Source: Lumbricus terrestris
Lineage: Eukaryota > Annelida > Clitellata > Crassiclitellata > Lumbricidae
NCBI GenBank assembly: GCA_949752735.1
Contig: OX457038.1
Span: 20,696,012-20,760,011 of the forward strand
Reading direction: 5' to 3'
DNA: 64,000 nt
This document shows positions 20,524 to 31,512 of this stretch, piece by piece; the first letter of the stretch is position 1, and each line of letters opens with the position of its first letter. Under the pieces are notes generated by a model. It saw only the letters and a list, made by a program, of their open reading frames with translations. It did not search any database and was not told the DNA's origin. A program made the position numbers and the translations under genes.

Positions 20524-21356
20524 TGTAAAGGACCAGCCCTTAGCTCACGTGCCACGTGATACGGCCGAACGGTATAGTGGAAACCGCCGAGATTTAGCGG
20601 GCGCCAATTAATTACCCATAGCGACCGACTGATAGTTAACGCTTTAAGATTAAGATCTTTCCCTTTCTCTGGTTGCGTTCTGTAATGGCTGACACGTTGT
20701 CATATGGCCGGTTTTAGTAATTTTAGTTGAATCGGACAGTTTGTTTGCGATTTTACATTAATGATAATACACTGCGAGTGGTGATTAAGTTTGCGAATCT
20801 TTGTGTGTTGTTTGTTGGTGAACTGATGCAAGATAAAATGGCAACCCAACAAAAACATTCCTCCCATGATTCAACCCTTAATACTGCCCACGTGTACTCG
20901 AACATTAATAACTCCGCCTGCGATCGAGCAGAAGACGCATTCACACGGGATCAGAGGGAAACTATAATTACAACCGCGGCGGACGACGAGGCCCGAGCGG
21001 ATGCCCGAGTAGGACTCATGCAGTTGTGGCACGCTAGCGTGGTGTCAGGCCAATTAGAAGCAGACTACGGCAGGGAGCAGTCGGACCCAGCCCGACCCCT
21101 GGCGGCGGGCGTTCTCGGACAGAGAACCGGCGACGATATGTCCTTTATTCCACTCGAGCGGCGTCCTGGTAGAATAACCGCTAACTCTGAAATATACGAC
21201 TCCTATTCAATGAACCATTCCGTTTTGCAACCTATTCCGAATTCTGACTCTCTAGGTTATCAAGCTACAACGCCTCTTCATAATCATCCATCCATTGCTC
21301 CCTCGGCGTCCCCCTTCGATGAGATAGCGACGACATCAAGGGGGCGAAAGTTTACA
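20524..21356 (+). repeat. 3' LTR of the non-autonomous element
   Basis: This is the 833-bp partner of the LTR at 16261. It repeats the first 210 codons of the ORF (20727-21356). In this copy the frame stops at once in flanking DNA (TAA at 21357), so it is an LTR passenger ORF rather than a separate gene. Confidence 0.92.
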
Positions 21357-21619
21357 TAATAGTAGAACAAAATAAACATCTATAATAGTAGATCTGTAAT
21401 AATTTGTCATAATCGTTTACTTCAAATCGAAAACGTATGTCTATAGCCTAGTCAACTTTCACAGTTCCACTAACACGAAATCACCAGCTGCCAAAAAGGT
21501 TCTTTAGTTGCACTTGTGTGCAAATAGGCCTACTGAATTACGGTAGGCCTACGTCATTATATCATTAGGTCACTTTGAGACTTCAAGAAATAGTAGGCCT
21601 AAGTAAAATATTTCAAAGT

Positions 21620-21748
21620 TGAGTCGAATACGATCGACTCGACTTGGGAAAATGAACGATCGACTCGACTTGCAAGTCGATCGAGTCCACGGTTTTCGAT
21701 CGACTCGATTTGACCGAGTTACGATCGACTCGATCGATCGACTGCCGC
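21620..21748. repeat. Second CGATCGACT-rich tract
   Basis: Same word family as 14881-15040 (ACGATCGACTCG and similar), about 260 bp beyond the LTR element's right flank. Confidence 0.7.
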
Positions 21749-22047
21749 CATAGTAATAATAATAATAATAACGACAATTTATATGGCGCCGTAACGCGGC
21801 CATACCGCTACAAGCTGGGGTACCCGACGTTGCCCGGGAATTATCCCTCCCACCCTGAGGTTTCAGCGCGCGGGACCAAAAGCTTACCGCTAGAGGCAGA
21901 GTGAAGGGCTCTGCGAGCCAGCAGGACAACAGATACTGGACAGCAGAGTTCCCATAGATAGGGGCACAGCCAAGGAGACAACGCCAAACCAGTGAGGCAA
22001 TTCTGTATTCGATGCGCTGTGATATAAGGAGCCAGTGTAGAGTATCA

Positions 22048-23502
22048 AAAAAAAAGAATTATTAAAGTTTGGAGGAGAAATGACAATAACCAAGTTGCAC
22101 GAGATATGCGTAGAGATCTGGAATACAGGAAAATGGCCAGAGGAATGGACACAATCAACGTTCATACCGCTTCCAAAGAAAGGAGACCCGCTTCAATGCG
22201 GAAATTATAGAACAATCGCATTAGTCTCTCACGCAAGCAAGATCTTGCTGCGTGTAATACTGGAAAGAATGCAAAACAGACTAGCGGAAGAAATCGCTCC
22301 AGAACAGGCAGGATTTAGACCAAAACGAGGCACAAGAGATCAAATAGTGAACATAAGGATCATCTTGGAGAAGGCAAGAGAGAGGAAACAACCGTTGTAC
22401 CTCTGCTTCATAGACTTCTCCAAGGCTTTCGACACGGTTAGGCACGACCAGCTGTGGCTGGCCATGCTTGACACGGGATTCCCACCGCAGCTGGTAGAAC
22501 TAATAAGAAATTTATATAGACAACAACACGCTAACGTGAGAACGAACGACCTCACATCAGCATGGTTCAGGGTAAAGGGAGGGGTCAGACAAGGGTGCAA
22601 CCTCTCACCATGCTTATTTAATATTCTATCGGAGCAGGTGATGCGAATAGCATTGGAAGGCTTTGGAGGAGGCCTTAGAATCGGAGGGAGGATTATAAAC
22701 AACCTCAGATATGCTGATGATATTGTTCTGATTGCTACATCTCCGGAAGAACTTCAAGAAATAGTGAACCGAGTAGAGAAGGCAGCAGAACAGTTCAACC
22801 TGAAGATAAATGTAGGGAAGACGAAGGTCATGACAACCACTGATGAAATTTTGATAACAGAAGTGAACGCAGGACAGCTGGATCAAGTGGATTCATTTGT
22901 TTATTTTGGATGCCGGGTTACAAAGGATGCAAATTGCACGGGAGAAGTAAAAGCAAGACTTGCGATGGGAATGACGAGTCTGGTAAATATGACGAAGATT
23001 TGGAAAAATAAAGCTGTCAGCAACAGAACAAAGACGAGACTACTGAAGGCATTGGTGTTTCCAGTGGCGACATACGGGTGTGAGGCATGGACTTTAAAGA
23101 AAGAGGAAGAAAGACGCATACAAGCATTCGAGAACAAATGTCTTAGAAAAACATTAAGAGTCCCATGGACAAAAAAACTGACCAACGAACAGGTGTACTT
23201 CATAGCAGGAACAAAGCAAGAACTGTTGACCCACGTAAAAACAAGAAAGTTACGATACTTCGGACACGTGATGAGACAGCAAAAGGAAAGCATAGAAAAC
23301 AACCTGATGACGGGACTGATGGAGGGAGAAAGGGCAAGAGGAAGACCAAGAATGGCATGGATAGACAACATCTTGAAGTGGACTGGACTTTCGGGGAGGA
23401 GGTTAATGAACATGGCAGGAGATAGACAACTGTGGAAAATGCTCATCCATTCGTGCAGCCAACCGTCGCAGAGCGACGATGGCGGAATGACATGACATGA
23501 CA
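22048..23502 (+). mobile_element. 5'-truncated RTE-like LINE insertion
   Basis: It is flanked by the 12-bp duplication TGTAGAGTATCA (22036-22047 and 23503-23514). The left edge falls inside the reverse transcriptase domain, as expected from 5' truncation. The 3' end is a short ATGAC-type repeat rather than poly(A), which suits RTE-like clades. Confidence 0.82.
22080..23495 (+). CDS. LINE reverse transcriptase, truncated at the N-terminus
   Basis: There are 471 codons from the first ATG, but the frame is open upstream to the insertion edge (..LKFGGEMTITKLHEIC), so this ATG is probably not a native start. Reverse transcriptase motifs occur in order: IPLPKKGDP..NYRTIAL, GFRPKRGT, FIDFSKAFDTV, GVRQGCNLSP, RYADDIVLI and VYFGC. 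The C-terminal part (RKLRYFGHVMRQ, ARGRPRMAWIDNI) is typical of RTE-related LINE proteins. The apurinic endonuclease domain is absent. The ORF is otherwise intact, so the copy is fairly recent. Confidence 0.85.
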   Translation: MTITKLHEICVEIWNTGKWPEEWTQSTFIPLPKKGDPLQCGNYRTIALVSHASKILLRVILERMQNRLAEEIAPEQAGFRPKRGTRDQIVNIRIILEKARERKQPLYLCFIDFSKAFDTVRHDQLWLAMLDTGFPPQLVELIRNLYRQQHANVRTNDLTSAWFRVKGGVRQGCNLSPCLFNILSEQVMRIALEGFGGGLRIGGRIINNLRYADDIVLIATSPEELQEIVNRVEKAAEQFNLKINVGKTKVMTTTDEILITEVNAGQLDQVDSFVYFGCRVTKDANCTGEVKARLAMGMTSLVNMTKIWKNKAVSNRTKTRLLKALVFPVATYGCEAWTLKKEEERRIQAFENKCLRKTLRVPWTKKLTNEQVYFIAGTKQELLTHVKTRKLRYFGHVMRQQKESIENNLMTGLMEGERARGRPRMAWIDNILKWTGLSGRRLMNMAGDRQLWKMLIHSCSQPSQSDDGGMT

Positions 23503-24060
23503 TGTAGAGTATCATGCATGTAAGATGAAACAGAAGCATATTTTGAGATTCGCCCAATTAGCCTGGCTGCAGACCGAAGAACACGGTCTAGTCGCGATAT
23601 TAATAACAGAGGCAAACTACCCAGAATAGAGCAACAGTGGTCCAAGGGGCTAGTGACAAAAGCATCGATCGCTATGACAGCAGCAGCAATCCTGCGATAT
23701 ATAGGGAGCGAGAGATGACCCGTAACTGACGAATTTGGTAGTAACAACCTATTATAAAGGCTCTGCATATATTATAATTATCAATTATTTTAAAAACATA
23801 TAGGCTATGTATGCACATGCTTTTGTCAAGTTACGTGTAGGCCTAAGCCCTATATAATGATTATGTAGGCCTATCGATAGCGCATATATCTATAAATATG
23901 AGGTCATGCGATGTATACAATGAAAATCCTCGGCCGTGAGCGTCTCATTGGCAGGCAATCTGAGGAGATTCGACGAGATTGAGGTCGTTGCTGCTCGCTT
24001 TAATGACATTGATGAATCGAACGGAGTTTGCTGCTGCGCATACGCATCAAAAGGTAGATG

Positions 24061-24245
24061 AAAGGACAGACCGGACGATGAGGGAGAGGGAGAGGGAGGG
24101 GGAGAGGGCGAGAGAAGGAGAGGGAGGGAGAGGGTGCGGGAGAGGGAGAGAGAGAGGAAGAGGGAGAGAGAAGGAGAGGGAGAGAGGATGAGGGAGAGGG
24201 AGAGGGAGAGAGAGGCAGAGAGAGGGGAAGAGAGAGAGAGAGTCA
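24061..24245. repeat. GA-rich low-complexity tract
   Basis: An irregular GAGAGGGA repeat. The Arg/Glu-rich and Ser/Leu-rich ORFs across it are composition effects. Confidence 0.9.
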
Positions 24246-24586
24246 CATGGAAGCAGACTGCAGACAAGCAGAGGGAGAGGACCGCAGCAAAGAGGGGAAA
24301 ACGAGAGGGAGAGATTGAGGGATTTGCTTTGAATTATTTCGTTCCGATGACCTGCCTGCCACATTTATATCCCTATGGCAAGGCAATAATAATACCAGTG
24401 GCTGTAATATTATCCTACGCTGCACAATATGGATTCTTTATCCATGACTCTTTTCCTCTTTAATATTCAAACTCGTCCGTTGGTCCGTCCGTCTGCATGT
24501 CTGTCTGACAGTGTCTGTTTGTCTGTTAGTGGTAGCTCCATATAGGGAGCCAGCGGAGGTCAGTCCCTCCTCGCCTGAGTGCATAG

Positions 24587-24929
24587 CAGTGGCGGTGCCA
24601 GGGAGAGCTGCATGGGTCCCCAAAAGGTCATCAGGTTTTTTAGACAGAGAAAATGAAATATTTTCACGAAATTTCGACTCCAAGCCCCCTTCACCCCCCC
24701 CCCCTAAAAAGGTCATCAGGTTTTTATGACAGCGAAAATGAAATATTTTCATGAGATTTCGACCAAACGACTAAAAAAGGTCCTCAGCCTTTTTGGACTG
24801 GGAAATGAAATATTTTCTTGAGATTTGGACCAATTGACCTAAAAAAGGTCGTCAGAAATTTCGGCTAATGAAAATGGAAAATTTCATCCGCTTCAGCCCC
24901 CCAACACTGAAGTCCTGGCGATGCCTCTG
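24587..24929. mobile_element. MITE with CAGTGGCGGTGCCAGG end
   Basis: Inverted ends are CAGTGGCGGTGCCAGG and CCTGGCGATGCCTCTG. The flanks are 8 bp with one mismatch (GTGCATAG at 24579-24586, GCGCATAG at 24930-24937). The interior contains diverged repeats of AAAAAGGTC.TCAG. It is related by its ends to 39535-39788 and 56078-56458. Confidence 0.75.
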
Positions 24930-25211
24930 GCGCATAGGCCTACCCCCAATGGGTCCCCATCAAAATAAAAAAGTGCACGCTTGTGTAGGCCATATCGGCA
25001 CAGGCCTATATGCAGTAATGGAACAGATTCACAAGCTTACGTTAGAAGAGGTTAGAAACCTGTTTGTGATTCGTCTTGTCAACATAATTAAACAACTTAA
25101 AAGGGCATTAATCACAATAAGCAGGCTTAAAGCAGCTATCTTTGGCTATAAGAATTTTGATAACGACATATTATGTATAGCAGAGGTTCTCAACCGATGT
25201 GTCGCGACACG

Positions 25212-25390
25212 CTACTCAAAGGCGCTCCCGACTACAGAGCGGACACTGCATCGGAGTTTCACGCCGAAGCGCTGTGCAATTGCAAGTGAAGGACTTGCCC
25301 AAAGTCCCTACGCGGCGACTTGAGGTGGATTCGAACCAGCAACCCTTCGGCTGCAAGGCGACGAACATACCCGCTACACCACCGCGCCCC
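25212..25390 (-). repeat. tRNA-derived SINE
   Basis: On the minus strand it begins GGGGCGCGGTGGTGTAGCGG (A-box-like), with a B-box-like GGTTCGAATCC region near 25330 and the shared 3' part with AGGCGC. Same family as 28004-28189 and 62650-62850. An isolated hAT-like end (CAGAGGTTCTCAACC) lies just outside at 25181. Confidence 0.8.
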
Positions 25391-25472
25391 ATGTGGTTTA
25401 TGCCCTTAGACTAACTGTTTATCTGTCAGATTCACTGAGAAAGGTGGGAATTAGTCCTTAAGGGTCCAGAGT

Positions 25473-26561
25473 CAGTGTTTAATCTAGACGTCTCTGGGGG
25501 GAAGTTCCCCCCAGGATTGACATTTCCCCCCCCAGAAAAATTTGACGAAATGATATTGGTTTCTAGTTACTGTTTTCATCATTGTTTTGCATGAAGTGTT
25601 ATAGTATGCTGTGATATTATTTATCATTACATGATTATAATGACATTTACTACTAATATATGATACTATCATGTTAAGACGACACCTTAAAATGCAGCCA
25701 TTGCAATGTGGAAATTCAAAAAGTTTCTAATGGGTCACTGAAAAAGTACAACTATTTTGTTAAGACGACACCTTAAAATCCTGCCATTGCAATGTGGAAA
25801 TTCAAAAAGTTTCTAATTGGCCACTGAAAAAGTACAACTATTTTGTTAAGACGACACCTTAAAATGCTGCCATTGCAATGTGAAAATTCAAAAAAATTCT
25901 AATGGGTCACTGAAAAAGTAGTTATTTTGTTAAGACGGCACCTTAAAATGCTGCCATTGCAATGTGGAAATTCAAAAAAAATTCTAATGGGTCACTGAAA
26001 AAGTACAACTATTTTGTTAAGACGATACCTTAAAATGCTGCCATTACAATGTGGAAATTCAAAAAGTTTTCTAATGGGTCACTGAAAAAGTACAGCTAAT
26101 TTGTTAAGACGACACCTTAAAATGCTGCCATTGCAATGTGGAAATTCAAAAAGTTTCTAATGGGTCACTGAAAAAGTACAACTATTTTGTTAAGACGACA
26201 CCTTAAAATGCTGCCATTGCAATGTGGAAATTCAAAAAGTTTCTATTGGGTCACTGAAAAAGTACAGCTATTTGTTAAGACAACACCTTAAAATGCTGCC
26301 ATTGCAATGTGGAAATTCAAAAATTTTTCTAATGGGTCACTGAAAAAGTACAGCTATTTTGTTAAGACGACACCTTAAAATGCTGCCATTGCAATGTGGA
26401 AATTCAAAAAGTTTCTGATGGGGAGGGACGCATCCCCTCCCATACCCCTCCCCCTTCCAGTCTCGGTGCTACGCGCATCACGAGCGTCCTTCAGACGCTC
26501 AATTGCCTCCCCTCCCAGAAACCTCAATTTCCCCCCCTCCAGAAGACTAGATTAAACACTG
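25473..26561. mobile_element. TIR element carrying its own minisatellite
   Basis: The left end CAGTGTTTAATCTAG is matched by CTAGATTAAACACTG at the right, each followed inward by a G-run or C-run. The flanks are the direct repeat GTCCAGAGT (25464-25472 and 26562-26570), 9 bp by eye and possibly 8 bp plus a chance match. There is no transposase; the bulk is an 86-bp tandem repeat. hAT-like is the best guess. Confidence 0.82.
25673..26417. repeat. 86-bp minisatellite, about 8.6 copies
   Basis: GTTAAGACGACACC recurs at 25673, 25759, 25845, 25929, 26016, 26103, 26189, 26274 and 26361, i.e. a period of 84-87 bp. Units also share CTGCCATTGCAATGTGGAAA and GGTCACTGAAAAAGTA. Divergence between units is low. 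Confidence 0.95.
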
Positions 26562-26570
26562 GTCCAGAGT

Positions 26571-27510
26571 ACGGCGAGTCCGCATGAAGGTAGGGGTTTC
26601 GAATGAGGTGACGTACGAAGCCCGCTCCCTTCACAGTGTTCACACTGCTCGACGAAAGCCCACCAATCAGATGACTCATAAAGTATTCGTGTCAAGGTTG
26701 TGGCACGCACACGTAAAAAAGATGAGGACCATTGCAAGCCGAAACATATGCGCCCCTAAACGTTGCGATTATTTACCGATAATACTATATGGAATATCCA
26801 TGAGAAATCTATTCCTGACAACTTTTCAGGCAGTGGAGCCTATAACAACGATGCCGTCGTTTTCGTCTCTTATTGCAGAATCGGTCAATTAGAAAAAATT
26901 TGGAAACTTTTTAATCTCGGTGCGCCAAAAGTCAGTTGTAAGCCTGCACGTCGTTAGATAGGCTAGGTTTAATGGCTTATGGCAATACTGGCTATTCCTT
27001 TGTTTTAAATATAACGCTCTGGTTGAGGCACACATAATCATAACTTAATTAAAATTAAACTATCACCAACTAGTCGCAAACACATAACACATTTTCGTTT
27101 TTGGCAAACACTGTCTCTAACCAAGGTCGCTCAGTCTCACCAATTGTAAGACGCCACTGCTGTCTGTCTGTCAGTCTATCTGTCTGTCAGTCTGTCCGAC
27201 ATTATTAGATACACCTGATTCAAGCGCACAGGTACATTTGCCCATGCATGCTGTGTTACCTGAACAGCGAACATAATCTAACCTTTACAGACTGCGCAGA
27301 TTTTACTCTATACGTTAAGATATTTCATAATGATAATTATTCTATGAGAGACCAATAGGGCCTAAACCAACGACAGATTGATGATCAGTGCATGGATAGC
27401 TGTGGGCGTGCGTCGTGCGGGTGTGATGTCGACTTGCATGAGGCATCGTCGGGTAGTATACATGTAGATGCTGCACAAGCAGCTCTGCAGTCGGCGGATG
27501 ATGTCTCTGA
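26571..27510. other. Region without a recognised gene
   Basis: Only short ORFs with no familiar motif are present. A small TCTGTCTG run lies near 27165. Confidence 0.5.
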
Positions 27511-27512
27511 TG

Positions 27513-27546
<34 letters not shown>

Positions 27547-27560
27547 CGCCGCCGCTGCTG
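27511..27560. repeat. (GCC)n trinucleotide tract
   Basis: An almost pure GCC run, read as poly-Ala, poly-Pro or poly-Gly depending on frame and strand. The ORFs around it show no other protein-like feature. Confidence 0.85.
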
Positions 27561-27959
27561 CTGCTGCCTCCGGTGCCGACGATCGTTCTGCGATCGGCTG
27601 TGTTGATGTTGGTGTTCGTGTTGGTGTTAGTGATGGTGATGGTTGTGGTGGTGGACGAGTGCATTCTGCTCAACCCGTGATCTGTCTTCTTCTTCTTCTT
27701 CGTCGTCGTCGTCGTCATTCTTTGATTGGTGACGTTTTCCGATCCGTCTTCTTGCCCCATCTTGATACGACTCATTGGTAGTGGTAAGTACAACACTGTA
27801 GGGCCGCAGATGATTTGTTGATAGAATCAACAGCTGCGGTCTTTGCTTTATCGTCGACCAGTACTGCAAAGCAACACTCTTCTGGAGTCTTTTAAACGAG
27901 TCTCATCAAGTCTGTTGCTACATAGCCTACATATACTGTACATAAAAGCATACACAGAT

Positions 27960-27986
27960 ACATATATATATATATATATATATATA
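27960..27986. repeat. (TA)n microsatellite
   Basis: Pure alternating TA just upstream of a SINE. Confidence 0.9.
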
Positions 27987-28003
27987 GGCCTATATACTTT
28001 TTT

Positions 28004-28189
28004 GGGGCGCGGTGGTGCACGTGTATATTCGGTGCCATGGAAACGGAAGGTTGCGGGTTCGAATCCACCTCAAGCAGCCGCGCAGAGACCCTGAGCAAGT
28101 TTCTGACTCACATTACTTATACGCTCCAGCGTGAAACTCCGATTCCGTGTCCACGCCTCTGAGTAGAAATCTTGAAAGGGCGCTAGAAC
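28004..28189 (+). repeat. tRNA-derived SINE
   Basis: It starts GGGGCGCGGTGGTGCACG (A-box-like). A perfect B-box core GGTTCGAATCC lies in the head, and the body ends in the CTGAGTAG..GGGCGCT 3' segment shared with the other copies. It resembles a tRNA gene only in its first 75 bp and lacks a foldable cloverleaf by eye. Confidence 0.85.
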
Positions 28190-28725
28190 AGTTGAGTTTG
28201 ACCCTTGAAAGATATCTTACCCTTATCCATCCAATCAGTGTTCTTCAGATTTCTCTCAAGCCTAGCATCACCCATCATTACCCATGATGCACCGTAATAT
28301 CTCATCTGTGTCCTCACGATCCCTCTGACCTGCATGCAACCAGGATCTGATCTTCGCTCCTTAGAACAACACCTTCGACTTGACGCAGCGCTGTCGCTCG
28401 TGGATGCAGGCTAGTCTACTGTTAATTTAAACTTTCAAGTAACGACTTAATATGAATGTTTGCATTTCGATTAGAAATGATGTTCTACGTCGTTGTTTTC
28501 AGAATCTAAAAGATTATATCCTGTGAAACATAACACAATATCACGATGGTGGTGGTTACAATGTGTTGCTGTTCATCATGATAATGATGATGATGGCGAC
28601 GACGACGAAGATGATGATGACGACGATGATGACGATTATGATGATATGATTAGACACTATTATTATCTTAATTATTACCGCTACAGCCATTATTACTGCC
28701 ATGGATCTATTAGGCTACCAAGTTC

Positions 28726-28870
<145 letters not shown>

Positions 28871-29039
28871 ACAACTACATCTAATACTAATAGGCCTACT
28901 ACTAATACTAAAACTGCAAATTCTACTCTTGCTACTATAGGCTACCACAACTAATAAGCATACTACTGCTTCTACAACTACTGCTACCACAACCACCGCC
29001 ATCATCATCACCACCACCACCACCACTATCACTGTAAGT

Positions 29040-31512
29040 GATTACACTATTACAGTCATTATTGATCTCTTAATTATTTTAATTGAGTATCATCGTCGTA
29101 GTTGTTTTTTTGTGAGAATTGACGTCACTGTAATTCAGCAAATGAATGCATTCATGATATCGAACGAGAAAACCTTCGCAGTCGGTTGCACTAATAGAGG
29201 AGCGAAACCCTGATGTAGCTGTAGGCCTATACATTAGGGTGTGTCTAAAAATTAAAATGTCGATGTCAATATCGACCAATATGATTTTGTGTTCCACCTT
29301 CCAAAATATAGTTACCTGCCAAATTAGATGAAAATCGGAATATATTTAGGACTTGCTCAAAGCACCGGAAGAATGGCCACTTACGCAACATTGTGACACA
29401 TTGTAATTTTCAAAGATCCAAGCAAAACTGAATACATAAACATCAGATATAAGGCAAATCCAAAGAAGTACTCTAAGTTGTCATAGTTTATTCCTCTTAG
29501 TACATTTGAAAAAATCTGGATTTACTTGACCATTGCAGAACAAATTGTTTCTCTCCTTTATTTCTGACCACGACTTCATTGACTTCATAAAAGGACTGCA
29601 TAAAAGTCACTCTACCAGATCATTCGTCACTCTTAGGTCGGGTAAGCTATTATGATTTAATTTAGCATCACTGTGTGATTGTTCTGACTACCATTGTTGC
29701 GAGTCTCAATCACGAAGAGAGCAGCCCAATCCGAGGATCTTGAATATTTTTGGTGGTGGCTTTTGGTAAGCTTACAGTAGGAAGCCTCTCATGAGATCAG
29801 ATCCCAGATCATCAAATTCGTTGCGCATGCTGTAGTCTATGACTCGTCAAAAAGCTGTGGCCAACCAGGGTTTATGACAAAAATCAAAGGTGTCGAGAAA
29901 CTACTGTTAGGGAAACAGGTAAGACTTCTCTGGCGTGGTAGGTATGGATTCCCCTTTAGGCTTCGTTGTTTCAAGTATACAGGTGAAATAGTACTTCACG
30001 TGAGACTAAGTTGCTGTCGCAGAGAGTGACAATTCGAGTAAATGATTCCATACCTTTTCAGAGTAGGATGGTCGAAATCATCCTCTCTGTGCTCTGACTT
30101 TGCTGAATGAAAAATTGATAACTGAAAAGCCACAGCTTGATCATGTAAACCGCATATGACATCCAACGCCGTCGGTGAAATGCACCTGGTTACCTGAACT
30201 TTATTCCTTTTGGTGGAATTCATCTTTGGAAAACGACTATTAGCTCTATTAGCTCTTGACTAAAGACTTCCAATACGGGAGTCCTTGCAGAATCATGCAG
30301 TGAAACACTTTTCTACAACAATTTCAGAGGCATGGCATCGATGGCAAGGTTCAAGAGGTCCTTCCCCAATTTTGCATGCAGCTTCATGCATATGCCGCCC
30401 TTGCAACTCGTTTCACTCCCCACTGTGTCAAAACACATGGCCAGGATTCTGTATTCCAATCACCAGCTTTAGATCTCAGCCATCAAGAATCTGCAGGCAT
30501 GACAATAGCTGTCACTGATTGGAGTTAGGGGATGGCCAATAGCTTGGTAGCATCCTTATGAAATATACCATTATCGTTCCATCTCTGTAGAATCTGGCAT
30601 GAACTTGTTATTCAAGTGAAGAGTAAGGGGAACTTGTGACTAAGAAGAATCTCTGCTACCAGGACTGCAAGGTCATCTCTCCCAAATAGAAAAGTACAAT
30701 ATTATTGGTGCTCTCTCTTATACGTTGTCATCCAGACTGATTCTGATTCCTTGGTTATGCATAAATTGAGCAGTACCTTGCATGGGAACCTCTCCTTTGT
30801 GAAGAGAGCTTCGCATCTAGCCGAAATGATATCAGTAGTGCCTATCAACTAAATCTCAGTTTATTTGTAAACCATTTTGCATTGCGCCTGCTATATGATA
30901 CAAGAATTAAAAGCACCACTTCCCGCCATTTGCAACACATGACCAGTGACAAAAACAACATCACTTCAGTAAAGACATGATCATGAATGTTTATTTGCTG
31001 GGAACTAGTCACTGAGAAGGGTTCTATATCATGCAGCTCGCATGTATTGAAATGGTAGATTCTAATGCCTGCAATGCAAACGTGTCCTTAACTTCAGTCC
31101 TCTTGAGCAAGTCCTAAATGTTCAGCTATCGTGATATAATTTCAGATATTCAGTTTACACATGATTTGGCACAATAATTTCACTTGGTCGTCAAAAAATC
31201 TTTTATTTGAAAATTTCACATGTGCCTTAAAAACACCCTACTATACATGTACATATATATAATAGGCTATATATTGTATATGTATATGACATAGTTTATG
31301 TATATACAGTGTGGGCCAGTGTCACTACCATCAAAATCTAGGGTTTTAAAATCTAGTTTTAATAGGGAACTTTATGCTCAGAGGCCTTTGGGTGATCAAT
31401 ATTAGAATGAGCTAGGACCTAAAACAAATGTAGCTGAGATTCGTTTAAAGATTATATTATAATAAAACAATATCAAACAGTAAAATACAATCAATAATCC
31501 TATCTACTTATT
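29040..31512. other. Region without a recognised gene
   Basis: This is moderately complex DNA with several short ORFs, none with a motif I can name. The stretch 29650-30500 has some protein-like composition on the minus strand (Cys/His-containing) but is full of stops. It may be an old transposon. Confidence 0.4.

Larger units (their letters stand above)
16261..21356 (+). mobile_element. Young non-autonomous LTR retrotransposon (Ty3/gypsy type)
   Basis: Two 833-bp direct repeats start TGTAAA and end TTTACA, and are flanked by a 4-bp duplication TAAT (16257-16260 and 21357-21360). A purine-rich tract abuts the 3' LTR. One long ORF holds gag, zinc knuckle and protease domains, then a C-terminal integrase remnant. 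Reverse transcriptase, RNase H and the integrase catalytic core are absent. The LTRs look almost identical (I see A at 16304 against G at 20567), so insertion was recent. Replication must depend on a relative's enzymes. Confidence 0.92.
21770..23760 (-). pseudogene. CR1-like LINE 3' end, split by another LINE
   Basis: If the insertion at 22048-23502 and one target copy are removed, the minus strand from about 23760 to 21780 encodes the end of a CR1/Jockey-type reverse transcriptase. Motifs seen are SRLDRVLRSAARLIGRISKY (about 23550-23610), then SQRIEYRIASLVW and SGKLLVPRAETSGWEG (about 21870-22030). It is 5'-truncated and interrupted, so it is dead. Confidence 0.68.

Noticed and set aside
20727..21356. 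A separate 210-codon gene
   Set aside because: It is the 3' LTR copy of the first 210 codons of the ORF at 16464.
25673..26417. CRISPR-like array (regular repeats)
   Set aside because: The whole 86-bp unit is repeated with no unique spacers, inside a eukaryotic MITE.
27392..27796. Poly-Ala/poly-Gly/poly-Pro ORFs
   Set aside because: They are produced by a GCC run and other trinucleotide repeats; no domain, no splice context.
28004..28100. tRNA gene
   Set aside because: The A-box and B-box are present, but this is the head of a SINE with two other copies in the window, and the cloverleaf does not close by eye.
29996..30223. 75-codon minus-strand ORF with somewhat protein-like composition
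   Set aside because: No motif recognised and stops all around; at most a relic of an unidentified element.
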